Source: Reticulitermes lucifugus (lineage: Eukaryota; Arthropoda; Insecta; Blattodea; Rhinotermitidae). Taken from it: a stretch of DNA of 64,000 nt. Of this stretch, positions 45,331 to 56,560 are shown piece by piece; the first letter of the stretch is position 1, and each line of letters opens with the position of its first letter. The notes beneath the pieces are model-generated. The model was given only the letters and a program-made list of their open reading frames with translations, did not search any database and was not told where the DNA came from. The position numbers were made by a program, and so were the translations under genes. Location: NCBI GenBank assembly GCA_026260175.1, contig JAKCWW010000201.1:48101-112100 (forward strand), in the 5' to 3' direction.

Positions 45331-45567
45331 TTAGCTGGACTCGTCGCCGTCGGTTATTTGCGTGACGGCAGTGTCTGTGCTCATGATGTTCATTCGTCGT
45401 CCCCGCTGTCTTTCTCGTCTTCTCTGTGCGCCGCCTGTCATTTTCCGAACACGTTCAAGTATAAAGTCTTCGACAGCACAGCCCTTGCCCTTAGGGTTTG
45501 GTCTGTGGTGTGCTTTTTGAACAATATAAAACCGTTCAGGGCAGCCACACGTAGGAAAATAACGCAA
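45331..45567 (-). CDS. Candidate 3' exon or open frame, unknown (weak)
   Basis: A minus-strand frame of 78 codons in locally GC-richer DNA. It reads CGCPERFYIVQKAHHRPNPK, then GKGCAVEDFILERVRKMTGG, a basic RRRERQRGRR stretch and an acidic end ITDGDESS before the stop. The composition looks more protein-like than neighbouring frames. No acceptor is convincing and I recognise no family. It may be part of an unrecognised transposon gene. Confidence 0.15.
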   Translation of the reverse strand: MRYFPTCGCPERFYIVQKAHHRPNPKGKGCAVEDFILERVRKMTGGAQRRRERQRGRRMNIMSTDTAVTQITDGDESS

Positions 45568-45968
45568 AATCCTTACTCCATTTCAAGGTTTTTCTGCAGG
45601 ATATACAATAGTGCAACTTTTGTTCTGCCCTACCCAGTTATCGCATAAACTTATTGGTTGTAAATTATTCTGGCTTCATTTTTTTCTAACTTTCAGGTTT
45701 TCTTTCCCGTCTCTAAAGTCTTACCTGGGTGTAGGGATGGATTAAGCTTTACAACCCACTTATCTCAACGCACCGTGAGCAGAACTTGGTCTTTACTTAA
45801 GTAAGTTTATTATCCTTTTTAATCATTTTCTTTTTCCACCAGTTCCTTCATTTAAAGTCACCATGTAGCACTTACTACCCGCAAGGCAACTACTGCAATA
45901 TTGAGCATTATGTCTCGTAATCGCATTAGCGAAATGCAATACCTATAACGGGGGTTCGGTCATAAATA

Positions 45969-46746
45969 CAGGGTTATTCATAATTCCCTGACACAATTCA
46001 TAAAATCGGCAAACTTGAATGGAGGAAAGGATTGTAACATGCGACCTACAGATGGAAAGAGAAACTCTCCAAGTTCTTTTCTGCACACCTCACAAGTGCT
46101 CTATATGTCCGCCCTTTGTGACACGGCAGACGTCAAGCCGATAATCCATTTCCGCCCATCCGCGCTGCATCACGTCACGATCGATTTCTGAGATGGCAGA
46201 AATGATCTGTCTTCGCAGATCAGGCAGATCCTGTGGTAGAGGCGGTATAAAGACAGTCCTTAACATAGCCCCATAAGAAAAATTCGCATGGCGTTATGTC
46301 AGGTGATCTTGGTGGCCAGCGAAACAGCGCCTGGTCTTCTCCCGTCGCCACGATTTTCACTCAACCCGCTCCTCTGGCGGCCACCGACGAAACTAAGCGC
46401 CCGCGGCACGAACAAATATACTTGGAGAGTTTAATTCTAAGTTCACCGTGCATTTTTTTCACTAATTAATGTCTGATCACCACGTAAGGACGTGATTTTT
46501 AAATAACAAGTGCAATTGTGTGACATCCCCTGAAGATGGCTTTCTGGAAGCCGAAACATATGTAGGGGTTTTAAATATTTAAAACCTAATTTGGTTTTTT
46601 TAAATAAAGTGCATTTAGTTGGTGATCAGACATTAATTATACTTGGAGAGTTTCTCTTTCCATGTATGGGTCGTACGTTGAAGACATTTTCGCCTTTCAT
46701 GTGTACAGATTTTGTGAAATGTGTCAGGGGATTATAAAAAAACCTG
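45969..46746 (-). mobile_element. mariner/Tc1-superfamily element, internally deleted
   Basis: The ends are CAGGGTTATTCATAATTCCC and, inverted, CAGGTTTTTTTATAATCCCC, each preceded by TA, the target duplication of this superfamily. Similarity of the ends extends imperfectly to about 110 bp (ACACAATTCATAAAATC; GAGAAACTCTCCAAG). At 46080-46345 the minus strand encodes the transposase C-terminus: VFIPPLPQDLPDLRRQIISA, ISEIDRDVMQRGWAEMDYRL, DVCRVTKGGHIEHL, a widespread arthropod transposase end. The N-terminus and catalytic core are mostly missing. A hammerhead-type repeat is inserted at 46433-46637. Confidence 0.8.
46433..46637 (+). ncRNA. Hammerhead-bearing repeat inserted in the mariner-like element, with 16-bp target duplication
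   Basis: TATACTTGGAGAGTTT occurs exactly at 46417-46432 and 46638-46653. Between them the core reads TCCC (46526-46529), CTGAAGA (46530-46536), T, stem II GGCTT/AAGCC, GAAAC (46553-46557), ATATGTA, GGGG (46565-46568). UCCC pairs with GGGG, stem III is the palindrome ACATATGT, and the predicted cut follows GUA at 46564. Ends TAATTAATGTCTGATCACCA and TTGGTGATCAGACATTAATT are inverted. All conserved core positions are intact. The extra T before stem II is shared by every copy. Confidence 0.7.
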
Positions 46747-48539
46747 TATTATTTCATTCACATACAGTTACGATTTCACCTGTGTTGAGTCTCTAAGTTG
46801 CAGGAGCAGTCGAAACACAGCCCAACACGAATGCTGGTCTTAAAAGAGCTAATACTGCGAACGAAATTTATCACTTACGAGTAGTATTCTAATGAACCAT
46901 AACAAACAGCTGACTAAACAAGAAGGTCATGTTCAAAGCTAGACTTTCGTCTTGTGTAGGAAAGGTTTTTTCGTCGTACTTTCAGTCGTCGCAACGCTGT
47001 TGCTGGTAGACACAGCCCGTTTACCACAGCGTTATGACACGCCAATGTCAAAGAACGTGTGAAATCGCCTCCACGTTAAATCGTGCCAGCGCCAGGTAAA
47101 GAGCTAGAATGTTGTAAAACTGGCCAACTAATATTGAATTGTAACTCGCAGCAATAAGCTCAAACAATCCATACGGCTGCCCTGACTACGCTACAACGCT
47201 ACTGTCTTAAAATTAGCCGTCACTGAGTTTTTAATTATTTTGTATGTGCATTTTGCAAAAGAGGGTTTCTGTACCAGAGCTTCACGTTAGCCACTACCAA
47301 CTCAGGAATCATTATTGTGCAAATTATTGTGTTAGCGGCGGTCCGAGAATGCGGAACTCGGGTTACAATTATGATATCCCGTTGTTTTTCGCTCTTCTAT
47401 TATCTCGAATTTCCCCTTGAAAATCTGATTCATCTTGCATCCGTCTTTGGAATAAGGTGAGTTTCAAGACATTAACAAACATGAGGCACTGGAATATAAT
47501 ATGTCGTCCATTTTGTAGGATTAGAGTTTCCCCTTTACTCATTTAACCAAAATTATCTGGTTTAGCTCGTTCAGTTAAGGTCGTGTATTTATATGTATAT
47601 TTTACGCTCAAAGACAAAAATTTTATTGTATTTAATTGTTTATTAAAATATGTATTTGCATTACGTTTCAACATCTTATGTTTCAAATTCTTGTGCTTGC
47701 AGATGAAGCGAGCTTCATTAGCTGTAGCTATTTTGATGGAATTCATCCCGCTGTGCTTTGATAACTCAACAGCAATATACATATTTAAACGTCAAAGACA
47801 GTTTTATTCTATTATACAATTAAATTGTCTCTGGCGGTAAAAGATATATTACTATTGATTTACCAAAGCCCAACGGAACGAATTTCATCAAAATAATGTT
47901 GTTTATTTATTTACTGCTAATTTAATGACACTGTCAGCTGCAAATCAGATTACAAGCAATTGTAGCTCTGAATAGTAAGATGATTTGTGACCAATGAATT
48001 GGAAATAATGAAGAAGGAAGGCGTCTTGGCATAATTTGAGGGACTGTTCCGGTTAGTTTTGTGGAAGGACTGAAGAAAATCACAAGAATTAAATAACCAA
48101 AATCGTCTCTATCTCGAAATGCAGAAGGCGGCAGCTTGCTAAAGCAAATAACCTGACCGCTACGGCCAGCGCGGTTGTCGGTGCATGCTGTCATCTGTTC
48201 ACATGCACGGCTACACTGACTGCTACCTAATGCAAGCAGCACACCTTGCACCTGCCACACATCAAGGGAAACATGAATACCTCACTCGTCTCCATCTCGT
48301 GTTTACGTGTTAAATGAGCAGAACTAATTTCTCTGGCCTCTATAAGCCTACATGCAACGGTAATAAACAGACAAACTTTTCCATTAACCCTTCTATTAAC
48401 TTCCGTTAAATCCATTAAACTGAAGTGTTTCTGTTAGCAACAATGTCAGTTGATAGTTTATATAACGCTAATATAAATGAATAAGATATGAGTGTGGAAC
48501 GTTTAAGAAATGATAGTGAGAGGGGGATAGTGAAGTGCT
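46747..48539. other. No recognisable gene
   Basis: AT-rich, short frames only. The minus frame at 47934-48260 has no recognisable domain. Confidence 0.5.
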
Positions 48540-48640
48540 CGGAACGAAACCTGCTCCCGTGGCACTTTGCCCACAAATCCCCACATGGACATGCCTGACA
48601 TCAAACCCGGCCCTTCACAGTTACAGGCTGATCCTGGGCT
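48540..48640 (-). mobile_element. SINE family 2 fragment
   Basis: The minus strand has GTCCATGTGGGGATTTGTGG, GCAAAGTGCCACGGGAGCAG and a remnant B-box region, as in the 5' body of 51096-51365. Confidence 0.65.
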
Positions 48641-49766
48641 CCAGTTATTGTCAATCGACTGTTTTTGCTCTATAAAACTGTGAATTTCTTTGCCATGTTT
48701 CCTAATTTGTCAATGATAATTAAACATGGAATTCAAATGAATGTATGTTACAGAAATAGTTTGGAGTGTAACTGGAAAACGTTGTTGGTAACTTATCAGA
48801 TTACATGTAATTTTAAATAAACGTAATTCATTCTTAAGCGGTTTGCCAATACTCGATTTCCACAGAGGATTTGCAAAATTCTTTTCCATGGCTGTTTCCA
48901 GAAAATATTCGGTCTTGTCCACAAAACTGTCCCATCGCTTTGTAATTTAAATTTGTCGCAGTCCCACAAGTCACACACTTAATAAATGACATACATTTGC
49001 TTCTAGGCGCACTGTCATCTACAAACCATTGTTTTAAGACAGATAGAAATCCAACACAACTTTGCTATGAACAGAACTACCTATTTACAAAGAAATGTAA
49101 GCCCTAATTGTAAACATGTATGTCATTCGCCTTTTTAATTACAAATTGTGAGTTTCTTTTATTTAAGTGGGTTTCAGGTGTACAAACAAGTCAGGAAATG
49201 TATGCATAACACAGCATTTCTGGTGATTTCACTGACTCTTCTGTTGCCTCTAGATTCCCAGTTCATAAATGATAACTTTCGACCCTCTGGTTAAAAAAAG
49301 GTACGTCGGTTATTTCAAGCAAGGACACCGATAAATGTTATCTTAGTCAATGGATCTTTCCACTTTTTACAAAATGATTACTTTGTAATACGCGAAACAA
49401 TGCAAAGTATGAATAAATAAGAGATTTCGGAACATACTAGTTTAGTTAAAAATCAAATTTCGGAAATGTACGTATAATGTGGGGCGTCTGCACAATTCTG
49501 GTATCTGTCTGCGAAAAGGGAACTTAAAGCAGAATTTTACTGAATGTAACATGCGTGAGTCATTCGTAGCTGTAGTGTTTTTCAAAAATGTTTCGATTCA
49601 ATAAATATTTAATGATTTGCACTCTAATTGCGCATAGAAACTCATTCAGGCTTAAGCTATGCTTACCAGATTTTAGCCAAAATCTGTACGTATGAGAATA
49701 AAATTTGGTAAATCACTTCTGTATCAAATTTAATACAACTCTCTTCAGAGATCCTCCATGTGATTT
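48641..49766. other. No recognisable gene
   Basis: AT-rich, short frames only. Confidence 0.5.
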
Positions 49767-49999
49767 GTGAAAGAGTAATTCAGTCAACACAATTTTTATT
49801 ACAAAAACAATACCTGATTTTACAATTCGATAAATGTTTCAAAACGTGGTGTCATTATTAAGCAAAAATTAAACAATGTTTTAAAATTAGGCATTGAATA
49901 ACTTTTGCCAGATTATGACCTTTTAGTTTGAAACATGTAGCGAATTGTAAAAAGAGATGTGTTCATAATAAAACGATTGTTGTGTTGATTGAAGTATTA
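49767..49999. repeat. Palindromic repeat, first of two neighbouring copies
   Basis: Ends CAGTCAACACAATTTTTATT and, inverted, AATAAAACGATTGTTGTGTT with GATTGAA. Inside, TTACAATTCGATAAATGTTT and AGTTTGAAACATGTAGCGAA form the opposed hammerhead-like 3' halves (GAAAC-ATGTA-GCGAATTG). The core boxes are decayed. Confidence 0.65.
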
Positions 50000-50108
50000 T
50001 TTTATATATTTTGTTATAAAAACACAACGGCATATAGTCTATTAAAATTGCTGACAGAAATTTTAACAGACGACATCCCGTTGTTTTTGCAACTTAATAT
50101 ACCATAGA
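50000..50108. other. Spacer between two copies of one palindrome
   Basis: AT-rich spacer of about 110 bases. Confidence 0.4.
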
Positions 50109-50387
50109 ATAATCCAGTCAACACAACACGCTTTTTATTATAGAGGAAGTATCTGTTTTTACAATTCCATACATGTTTCAACAGAAGAGGTCATTATAAT
50201 GTGAAAATTATACAATATATATGTAAGGAAGAGATTTCTTTCACGAAAACAAATGTCCCTTTATCTTCCTTTTATATATTGTATAATTTTCTCCTGATGG
50301 TAACTCTTTGGTTGAAAAATGTAGCGAATTTTAAAAACAGATATTGTTTATACAATAAAAATATAGTTGTGTTGACTGAATTATTCT
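50109..50387. repeat. Palindromic repeat, second copy, with hammerhead-like core
   Basis: Ends AATAATCCAGTCAACACAAC and GTTGTGTTGACTGAATTATT are inverted. The plus strand has CTGATGG at 50293-50299, a TAACTC...GGTT stem II region, GAAAAATGTA and GCGAATT. Compared with its neighbour at 49767-49999 the interior differs, so the pair is two insertions of related elements or an old duplication. Confidence 0.65.
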
Positions 50388-50429
50388 TTGATATATTACG
50401 TTACAATACATCTCGTCTGTTAAAAAATA

Positions 50430-50520
50430 TGTTCGTGTTGTTTTATGTGTATAGACGGACAGACGGACGGCGAGATATTAATTATCGTTTAGTAGGGATA
50501 CAAAAGCGCCTAAAATGGGA
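50430..50520. mobile_element. Fragment of the GGCGC-ended TIR element
   Basis: ATAGACGGACAGACGGACGG and the end CAAAAGCGCCTAAAATGGG match the right-end zone of the TIR family at 16994-17488. Confidence 0.4.
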
Positions 50521-50718
50521 TTACAAAGAGAATTCAACGAAAGTTCTAAATGTTCATCTCTTTGGCCGCGTGTTTGATCTCGGAAATTCTTATATGAATG
50601 TAGAACAGACGCCGTGCTGAGCTAGTATGAACACTCTGAATAATTAGATTTTATTAGATTTTTCTAAATCGTGCCTCGCAAAGAAAGCAGTGTGTTTCCT
50701 TTAGAAATTACAATCTGT

Positions 50719-50742
50719 AATATATATATATATATATATATG
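50719..50742. repeat. (AT)n microsatellite
   Basis: An uninterrupted TA run. Confidence 0.9.
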
Positions 50743-51095
50743 TACGTATGGAAGGCTGTTTGCTGTCAGAATCACATGCAAAACATAAATGCACAGTGTG
50801 GAAAAATGCAGCGTTTTTAGTGCCTAGCGTGGCGGCGTATAGTATAATGTAGTGTTACTTTTTTTCGGCACACAGCCTTCCGCAGTTGCGCTGTGGGTTT
50901 GAATCGCAATCTTGTCATGAATGTCTGCCTTTATTCTGCTTTGTTTTGTCCTGCGCAGGTAGAAGTCTTTCCAAAGTTTATTTTTTCCTTTTCAAGGATT
51001 TCAGCGAAAAGTCTGCAAATCAGATTAATAAGCCCATAAGACGGGAGACACTGGGCAGCCTTGACTTGAAGGGCCTGTCAGTAAGAGTGATCGGT

Positions 51096-51365
51096 GGCCG
51101 TGCCATAGCTGAGGCGGTTAGGCGCTGGCCTCTTACCGCGGAGGCCCGGGTTCGATCCTGGTTCAGTCCATGTGGGATTTGTGGTGAACAAAGTGGCACT
51201 GAGCTTTCCCCTGTCAATTTCATTCCATCGGTGTTCCATAACTTGGAAAGAAAAATGATAAAAAACTAAACATCTTTAAATTCATCTTCATCAATAAGGT
51301 TGCACAATAAGCCTTAAGGCTGCGGTGCGTCCGTAGCACCTGCTGCGGAGCCCTTTACAAAAAAA
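51096..51365 (+). mobile_element. tRNA-derived SINE, family 2, full-length, with target-site duplication
   Basis: The head GGCCGTGCCATAGCTGAGGC carries A-box-like ATAGCTGAGGCGGTTAGGCG and B-box GGGTTCGATCC. The body is GTCCATGTGGGATTTGTGG, AAAGTGGCACTGAG, TTCATTCCATCGGTG, GTTGCACAATAAGCC and GGCTGCGGTGCGTCCGTAGC, then an A tail. An exact 13-bp repeat, AAGAGTGATCGGT, lies at 51083-51095 and 51366-51378. The intact duplication suggests a fairly recent insertion. Confidence 0.95.
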
Positions 51366-51574
51366 AAGAGTGATCGGTACAATCCACCACTCACATGTTA
51401 TTTAATGCTCAAATGAAACTTATTCGACATTATGAGAATTAAATCTTGCTAAGAAAAAAATATTGCGGGTGTTATTAAATATAAGTAGATTTATGGTAAT
51501 ATTGTTAAAGTCAAACTATATGCAAAAAAAAGCACACTATGAAAATTCTAGACCTTTTGGCAATAAAAACTTGA

Positions 51575-51835
51575 AAGGATACGGGCCAGACGATTCGGGT
51601 TTGATCCTGCAGAAGCAAGAGCTTATATTTTGTGCTCCAAAACGTCCAGAGCGGCTCTGGGTCCCACCCAGCCAGCTGTTCAATGGGTACCGAGGTACCT
51701 GAAAGTAAAGTGGGCGGGGCGTGAAGTTGACCACTCACCTCCATCTAGCGCCGAAGTTAAGAATAAGAGGAGTTATACGTCTGCTCCATCTACATGCCTT
51801 TACGGCTTTGACAGGGACAAAGTTTTAATACACTT
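51575..51835 (+). mobile_element. tRNA-derived SINE, family 3
   Basis: B-box-like GGGTTTGATCC, then CCAAAACGTCCAGAGCGGC, CCACCCAGCCAGCTGTTCAA, GGGCGGGGCGTGAAGTTGAC, CATCTAGCGCCGAAGTTAAG and ACGGCTTTGACAGGG. It shares its 3' half with the copy at 52955-53270 and its B-box region with the rest of the family. The tRNA head is poorly preserved. Confidence 0.7.
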
Positions 51836-52049
51836 GTAAATTGATGTCCATTACTAATTTTGTTTACAATTTATTTTAGTTAATTCAGTTGATGTTCCGT
51901 CCAAAATTCACATATGGAAATAATCGAAATGAATAACATAGTCGTATGAACATTTTTGTACTGTGAAATGTTTTAGAATAATGACTTACAAATATTGACT
52001 ATTGGTAAGAGGTAAAATTAGTTTCATCGCAATTGCAATATGTAAAATA
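51836..52049. other. No recognisable gene
   Basis: AT-rich spacer between SINEs. Confidence 0.4.
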
Positions 52050-52322
52050 TAAAGCTAACCCTGTACAGGCCTGGACAGGCTCTTAGGGCTCCAGGAGGTG
52101 GAGGTGATAAGGTTGTCAGCCCTCCGCATCGGCCGCCTTTATCCCCGAGGAGATATGCCTGGTACTCATTTATATCAGAGGCTGAGTAGACCCCAGGAAC
52201 ATAGTGCATCCGGAAGAATTAAGTCAACGAAAAATCCCAATGGCCCCATCGCGAATCGAAACCACAACCTTCAAGGCTTGTAGCGCAATGCCTCAACCAA
52301 CTGAACCACCGCGTGCCCCAGA
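52050..52322 (-). mobile_element. tRNA-derived SINE, family 4
   Basis: The minus strand starts TCTGGGGCACGCGGTGGTTC with A-box TGGTTCAGTTGGTTGAGGC and B-box-like GTGGTTTCGATTCGC, then GACTTAATTCTTCCGGATGC, GGGGTCTACTCAGCC, ACCAGGCATATCTCC and CTGGAGCCCTAAGAGCCTGT. A good copy for defining this family. Confidence 0.85.
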
Positions 52323-52954
52323 GCAAAATGTATTCCCTGATATTTATTTGCATCCTTTCACCTTTTGTTTGTTGAAACAAATCTGAGTTTGCTCTATAAG
52401 AGTAGCCCATTAAAACGAATCAACATCCATACCAAATAAACACGCAGACATGGCAGGGAACGTATCTGGAATATATGCATAATCCTACACCAATTTCGAG
52501 TAAAACATTCTATTCTATTCTTCTTCTACGTCTAAAGTTTCAAGTTATTCTTTAAGACATAAATGAGGCAAAGCGAAAAGACCGATGTACAAATGCTTGG
52601 AGTTGGTTTTCGTTAAAACTTTACTACAGTTTTACTGTAATCGACACAGAAAGCGAGCCTGCGTAGCAAACTTCATTTATACTGGATTTGTTTATGAAAC
52701 CTGAGCGTTGTTATGGTGGTGTTATGCGTTGTTTGCACAGCTGAGAGCCATCTTAAGTATAAGCTATATTGCTTCGTAGCATCGTGTTACATGTTGGGAA
52801 AATCGGATGGCCCGTTTAACCTTCAAAACACGCGTACGTCTAAGTAGCGGAATGTCGCCTGTTAATTCAAGCTGGGCAAGGAATATCGCATGACAGAAAA
52901 ATGGCTAATCCTGATAAACAGAGATTATTGAAAACTTTCATTACACTGTTTTGA
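52323..52954. other. No recognisable gene
   Basis: Short frames only. Confidence 0.45.
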
Positions 52955-53270
52955 GGGGGCGGGTTATAGTAGTCGGTGTGGTGACTAGACTACTGGCTGG
53001 ACGACATATAAATCGTGGTTCGATTCTAGTCAAGAGAAAGAGAATATCGTCTTCTCCGAAAGGACCAGACTGGCTCTGTGGCCAATCGGACCTTCTCTTC
53101 AGTGGGTTCCGGGAACTCTTTCCAAGCGAGTCAAACGGCCAGGGCGTGAAGCTGACCACTCACTTCCACCATGAATCGAGGTTAAGAAAGTCTGGAGTTA
53201 ATCTCCCCATTAGCCTTTGTAGCTTGTACAGGTATACGTGTACCTTTACGGGACAACTATGTCTAGTTTA
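52955..53270 (+). mobile_element. tRNA-derived SINE, family 3
   Basis: The head GGGCGGGTTATAGTAGTCGG has B-box GTGGTTCGATTC. The body is AAAGGACCAGACTGGCTC, GGCCAGGGCGTGAAGCTGAC and ATGAATCGAGGTTAAG. Confidence 0.75.
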
Positions 53271-53271
53271 A

Positions 53272-53390
53272 AGGACTGTGGCCTAGTCGGCGTGAAGTTA
53301 ACACTCACCTCCATCTAGTGGAGAGGTTAAGAATGAGTGGAGCTGTACCTCTACTGCCTTCATGGCGTGGACAGGGGAAAAAAACTTTAC
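53272..53390 (+). mobile_element. SINE family 3, 3' fragment
   Basis: GGCGTGAAGTTAACACTCAC, CATCTAGTGGAGAGGTTAAG, GTACCTCTACTGCC and ATGGCGTGGACAGG repeat the 3' part of the family immediately after another copy. Confidence 0.7.
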
Positions 53391-53539
53391 TTTGTTACTT
53401 AACCTGTTTATGTCTAGTTTAAATGCCTTGAAATAGTTACTGAAAATTAAGACTGTTTATTAATTTTGAATAGTAATTCTTACTATCGAAATAATGAAGT
53501 ACTAAGTACCTCCTCAGATTCATTCCAGCCTAAGTGATA

Positions 53540-53745
53540 CTTGGATATTCTAGTCTTATGGGACATGAAAATTGGTTTATTGCCAAATAGTTACCTCCAT
53601 ATTCAAGGTCTAAAGGATGATATGGAGGAAGTAAGATCCTCCGAAAAGGCTGGTAACTATTTACCAATTTGCACGCTGTCAAATCCCAAAAATTTGAAGT
53701 CTGCATCAACAACGCTATGAGAAGTCTAAATCTCGTGTAACTGAC
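53540..53745. repeat. P1-like palindromic repeat, degenerate
   Basis: Left TTGCCAAATAGTTACCTCC and ATATTCAAGGTC, right GATCCTCCGAAAAGGCTGGT with AACTATTTACCAATTTGCAC and CTGTCAAATCCCAAAAA. The layout is right but the sequence is strongly diverged. Confidence 0.5.
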
Positions 53746-55372
53746 CTTCATTCATCTGGTCAACACGTTCTTTACTCTTTCGGAGGCCGAAATTTGGTAA
53801 TCCGTCATTCCAAACCATGAATCAATGGAACTGTACTAGCAATAGCTGCAGTCTCGATGGTAAGATTCTGTTTATAGATCCGGCAATCATCTACAATGAT
53901 TGAAGTATTTTAGAGTCCATCTTCTCTCCCTAAGGAAATGTTAGGATATATCCTCACATTAGACCGCTATTTCCTCCTACTTCCCTCACCATTCATCTTT
54001 CACTCTCGCCCTGCACGTAATCTGCCGTCAAAAGACCTGTGCAACAAATTGTTGTGCTTAATATGCATTTTAAGGAAGCCGTTGTGGCCTAATTTTAACA
54101 ACTCGACATCGATTAAGGAAGAAGATGGAAGGATTTGACTTGGCAGGATCTGACCGATGAGGTAACGTGTTCGCACCTCTTAGCAGTAAATATTTATCAT
54201 TCTGACTGAACTCTTTTGTGGTTTACTCAGTCATTCCACGCAAATGTCCAGGACAGTGTTTTAATACAGGCCCGGTTTTCTACTTTAGTGAATTCGAGTT
54301 TAGATCTCTGAATATTAACATGTCCATTCAGTTGATCTGGTTATTTCATATAAAATGTATAGTGTCCATTTACATTTCATCAGCCTACCTGGGTGTGATA
54401 TAAACAATTCATAGCTTTAAAGAGTGAAAAATTTATTTTCATTTCATTTAGGAAACCAAGACGCGTGTTCGAATGTAAAAGCAGTGTGAGCTAAAATATG
54501 TATGCAGTCTGTGGGTAGAGTTTGAATGTGATTTTCATAAAAATACTGTTTTACTTCTCTCTAGTTTATATAATTGAACTACATCCATTTTGCATCAAAC
54601 CCTTCAATATGTTTTCGGGTTTTAGGATGTATAATTTCACATTGGTTTAAAAATTAATTATTAGCGTAACACAAACATAGAATATCAGGTTATAGTTGGA
54701 CAGCACATCAATAGAATTGGGTCAACTGAAACAATAGATACACTGCAGAGGTCTCATTATATCACTCGTTTAAAAATGTAGTAACACGCAGCTTAAAATT
54801 AAAAAATCGTGGTTAAACCTGAAATACATAAATAAAAATATCGTTCAATGAATATGCGAGCCGTGGTTTAAAGAGTGTCTTTACACATCGTGTGAAAATG
54901 CATATAAATAAAACACCAGAAGGACTTTGACTTCTATAAATAGGATAGACCGAAGTATGCACAAAAATACTGAAATGATTTCGATGTAATCTTTTAGATC
55001 TAATAAGTGAGTGTGACAAGATAATGAAATTATGTCGTCAGTACTCGGGAAGAACTCAGAATCTGTAACGTACTCAGAATAATTTAGTGACTCAAATAAG
55101 TAAGATGTTTGTGCACAGAGATATTATTAAGTACGAGGAGATACCTAAGTATGATAATATGTTAAACAAAACGTATTTACAAGGATTTCGGAGTGTCCTA
55201 CTTGCCAAGATGTCCAGAACGTACTTGAAAGACTTTCTGCTTCAGTTTTATTTCTTTTATAAGTATGGGAGTTTAGTTATCATACGTGATTAAAATTTGG
55301 GTCCTATTGTCCTTGAAAATATAACTATAAGCCCATATAATTCGTTCTAAACAAACCACAAGTTTCTGAATA
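53746..55372. other. No recognisable gene
   Basis: AT-rich, short frames only. Confidence 0.5.
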
Positions 55373-55637
55373 CTTTTTTTTTGTGGCGCAACAGCCCAAC
55401 TCAGGCCTAGGCTGCTGATTTATTTTCCTGAAGTTTCTCTATCATAACAATTAGACAGAAGAAACTGGTAGGACACCCTTAAACGAGTGACTAGCTCCTC
55501 AGATGCTGCTACTTACACAACTCACAATAAACACAACAGACGAAAATCCATGCACTCAGCACGACTCGAACCCGATATATTAGCAATCAAGCTGCAGCTG
55601 ACCCATGCCTAAGACCACACGACCATCTGGATCTACT
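55373..55637 (-). mobile_element. tRNA-derived SINE, family 5
   Basis: The minus strand starts GATCCAGATGGTCGTGTGGT with A-box-like TGGTCGTGTGGTCTTAGGC and B-box GGGTTCGAGTC. It ends CTAGGCCTGAGTTGGGCTGT and TGCGCCACAAAAAAAAAG. Only copy seen here, so the family is inferred from the tRNA-like head and A tail alone. Confidence 0.65.
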
Positions 55638-56297
55638 TCTGATTGTGTAGCTAGTTAAAATAATGTTACTGGAAACCAACATCTGATATCTTCGTAGTAC
55701 CGATAGGGAGAACATACTCGTATATACCTATATACGTTGTAGACAAGCAAAACTTTATGCCCTTATCCTCATATAAAAAAAATTCCAAGTTAGTTGACGC
55801 CGATATGAGTTAAGAACTTGACAGATTCTTGTAGAAACGGCGTGAAGATTATCTTTAAGACGCCAAATTATCTTCCTTCTTAATTACTTTGTACCCTACT
55901 ATGCGATCAGTTAATTCATACCACGTAACAAATATGAATACTGTGATGTACACTTATATATATTTTCTCATCAGATCCCTATCCTGTATGGTGTAGAGAC
56001 ATACATATTTACTTGCTTAAAGTTTTAGATTCTTGAGATAAATTAACAGTTTTACTAGTTTAACATTACTAATATGATACCCTATGACAATGCAAATGTA
56101 ACTACCACATTCTTCGCAACATCTACTTTGTATCTTCTCCCAATATGTTTTTACATATTTCTGTTTTACTTGATATGTTATAAAGGCTATGGATGCTTGG
56201 AAAACACATTAATATTTTTAGTGATGAGGGTGAAAAATAACACAAGACAAAGAAAGTAGGAACTAACAGATAGTAATTTTATAATGGTATTATTGTA
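55638..56297. other. No recognisable gene
   Basis: AT-rich, short frames only. Confidence 0.45.
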
Positions 56298-56560
56298 TGT
56301 GGTCGATCCCATTGGCCGCACTGTCTAAGGCGTGGGTCTACGGCCGCTCGCTTGCTGGGATTGTGGGTTAGAATCCCGCGGGGGATTATGGATGTCTGTC
56401 TCTGTGAATATTGTGTGTTGTCAGGTAGAGGTCTCTGCGTCGGGCTGATCACTCGTCCAGAGGAGTCGTACAGAGTGTTGTGTGTCTGAGCGTCATAGTG
56501 AAGCCTCGACAACGAGAAGGCCCAGGCCCACTAGAAGCTGTCGAGCCAGGAAAAAAAAAA
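56298..56560 (+). mobile_element. tRNA-derived SINE, family 1
   Basis: Head GGTCGATCCCATTGGCCGCA with GTCTAAGGCGTGGGTCTACG, B-box-like GGTTAGAATCC, TGGATGTCTGTCTCTGTG, CACTCGTCCAGAGGAGTCGT, AGGCCCAGGCCCACTAG and AGCTGTCGAGCC plus an A tail. More diverged than the copy at 24843-25071. Confidence 0.9.
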
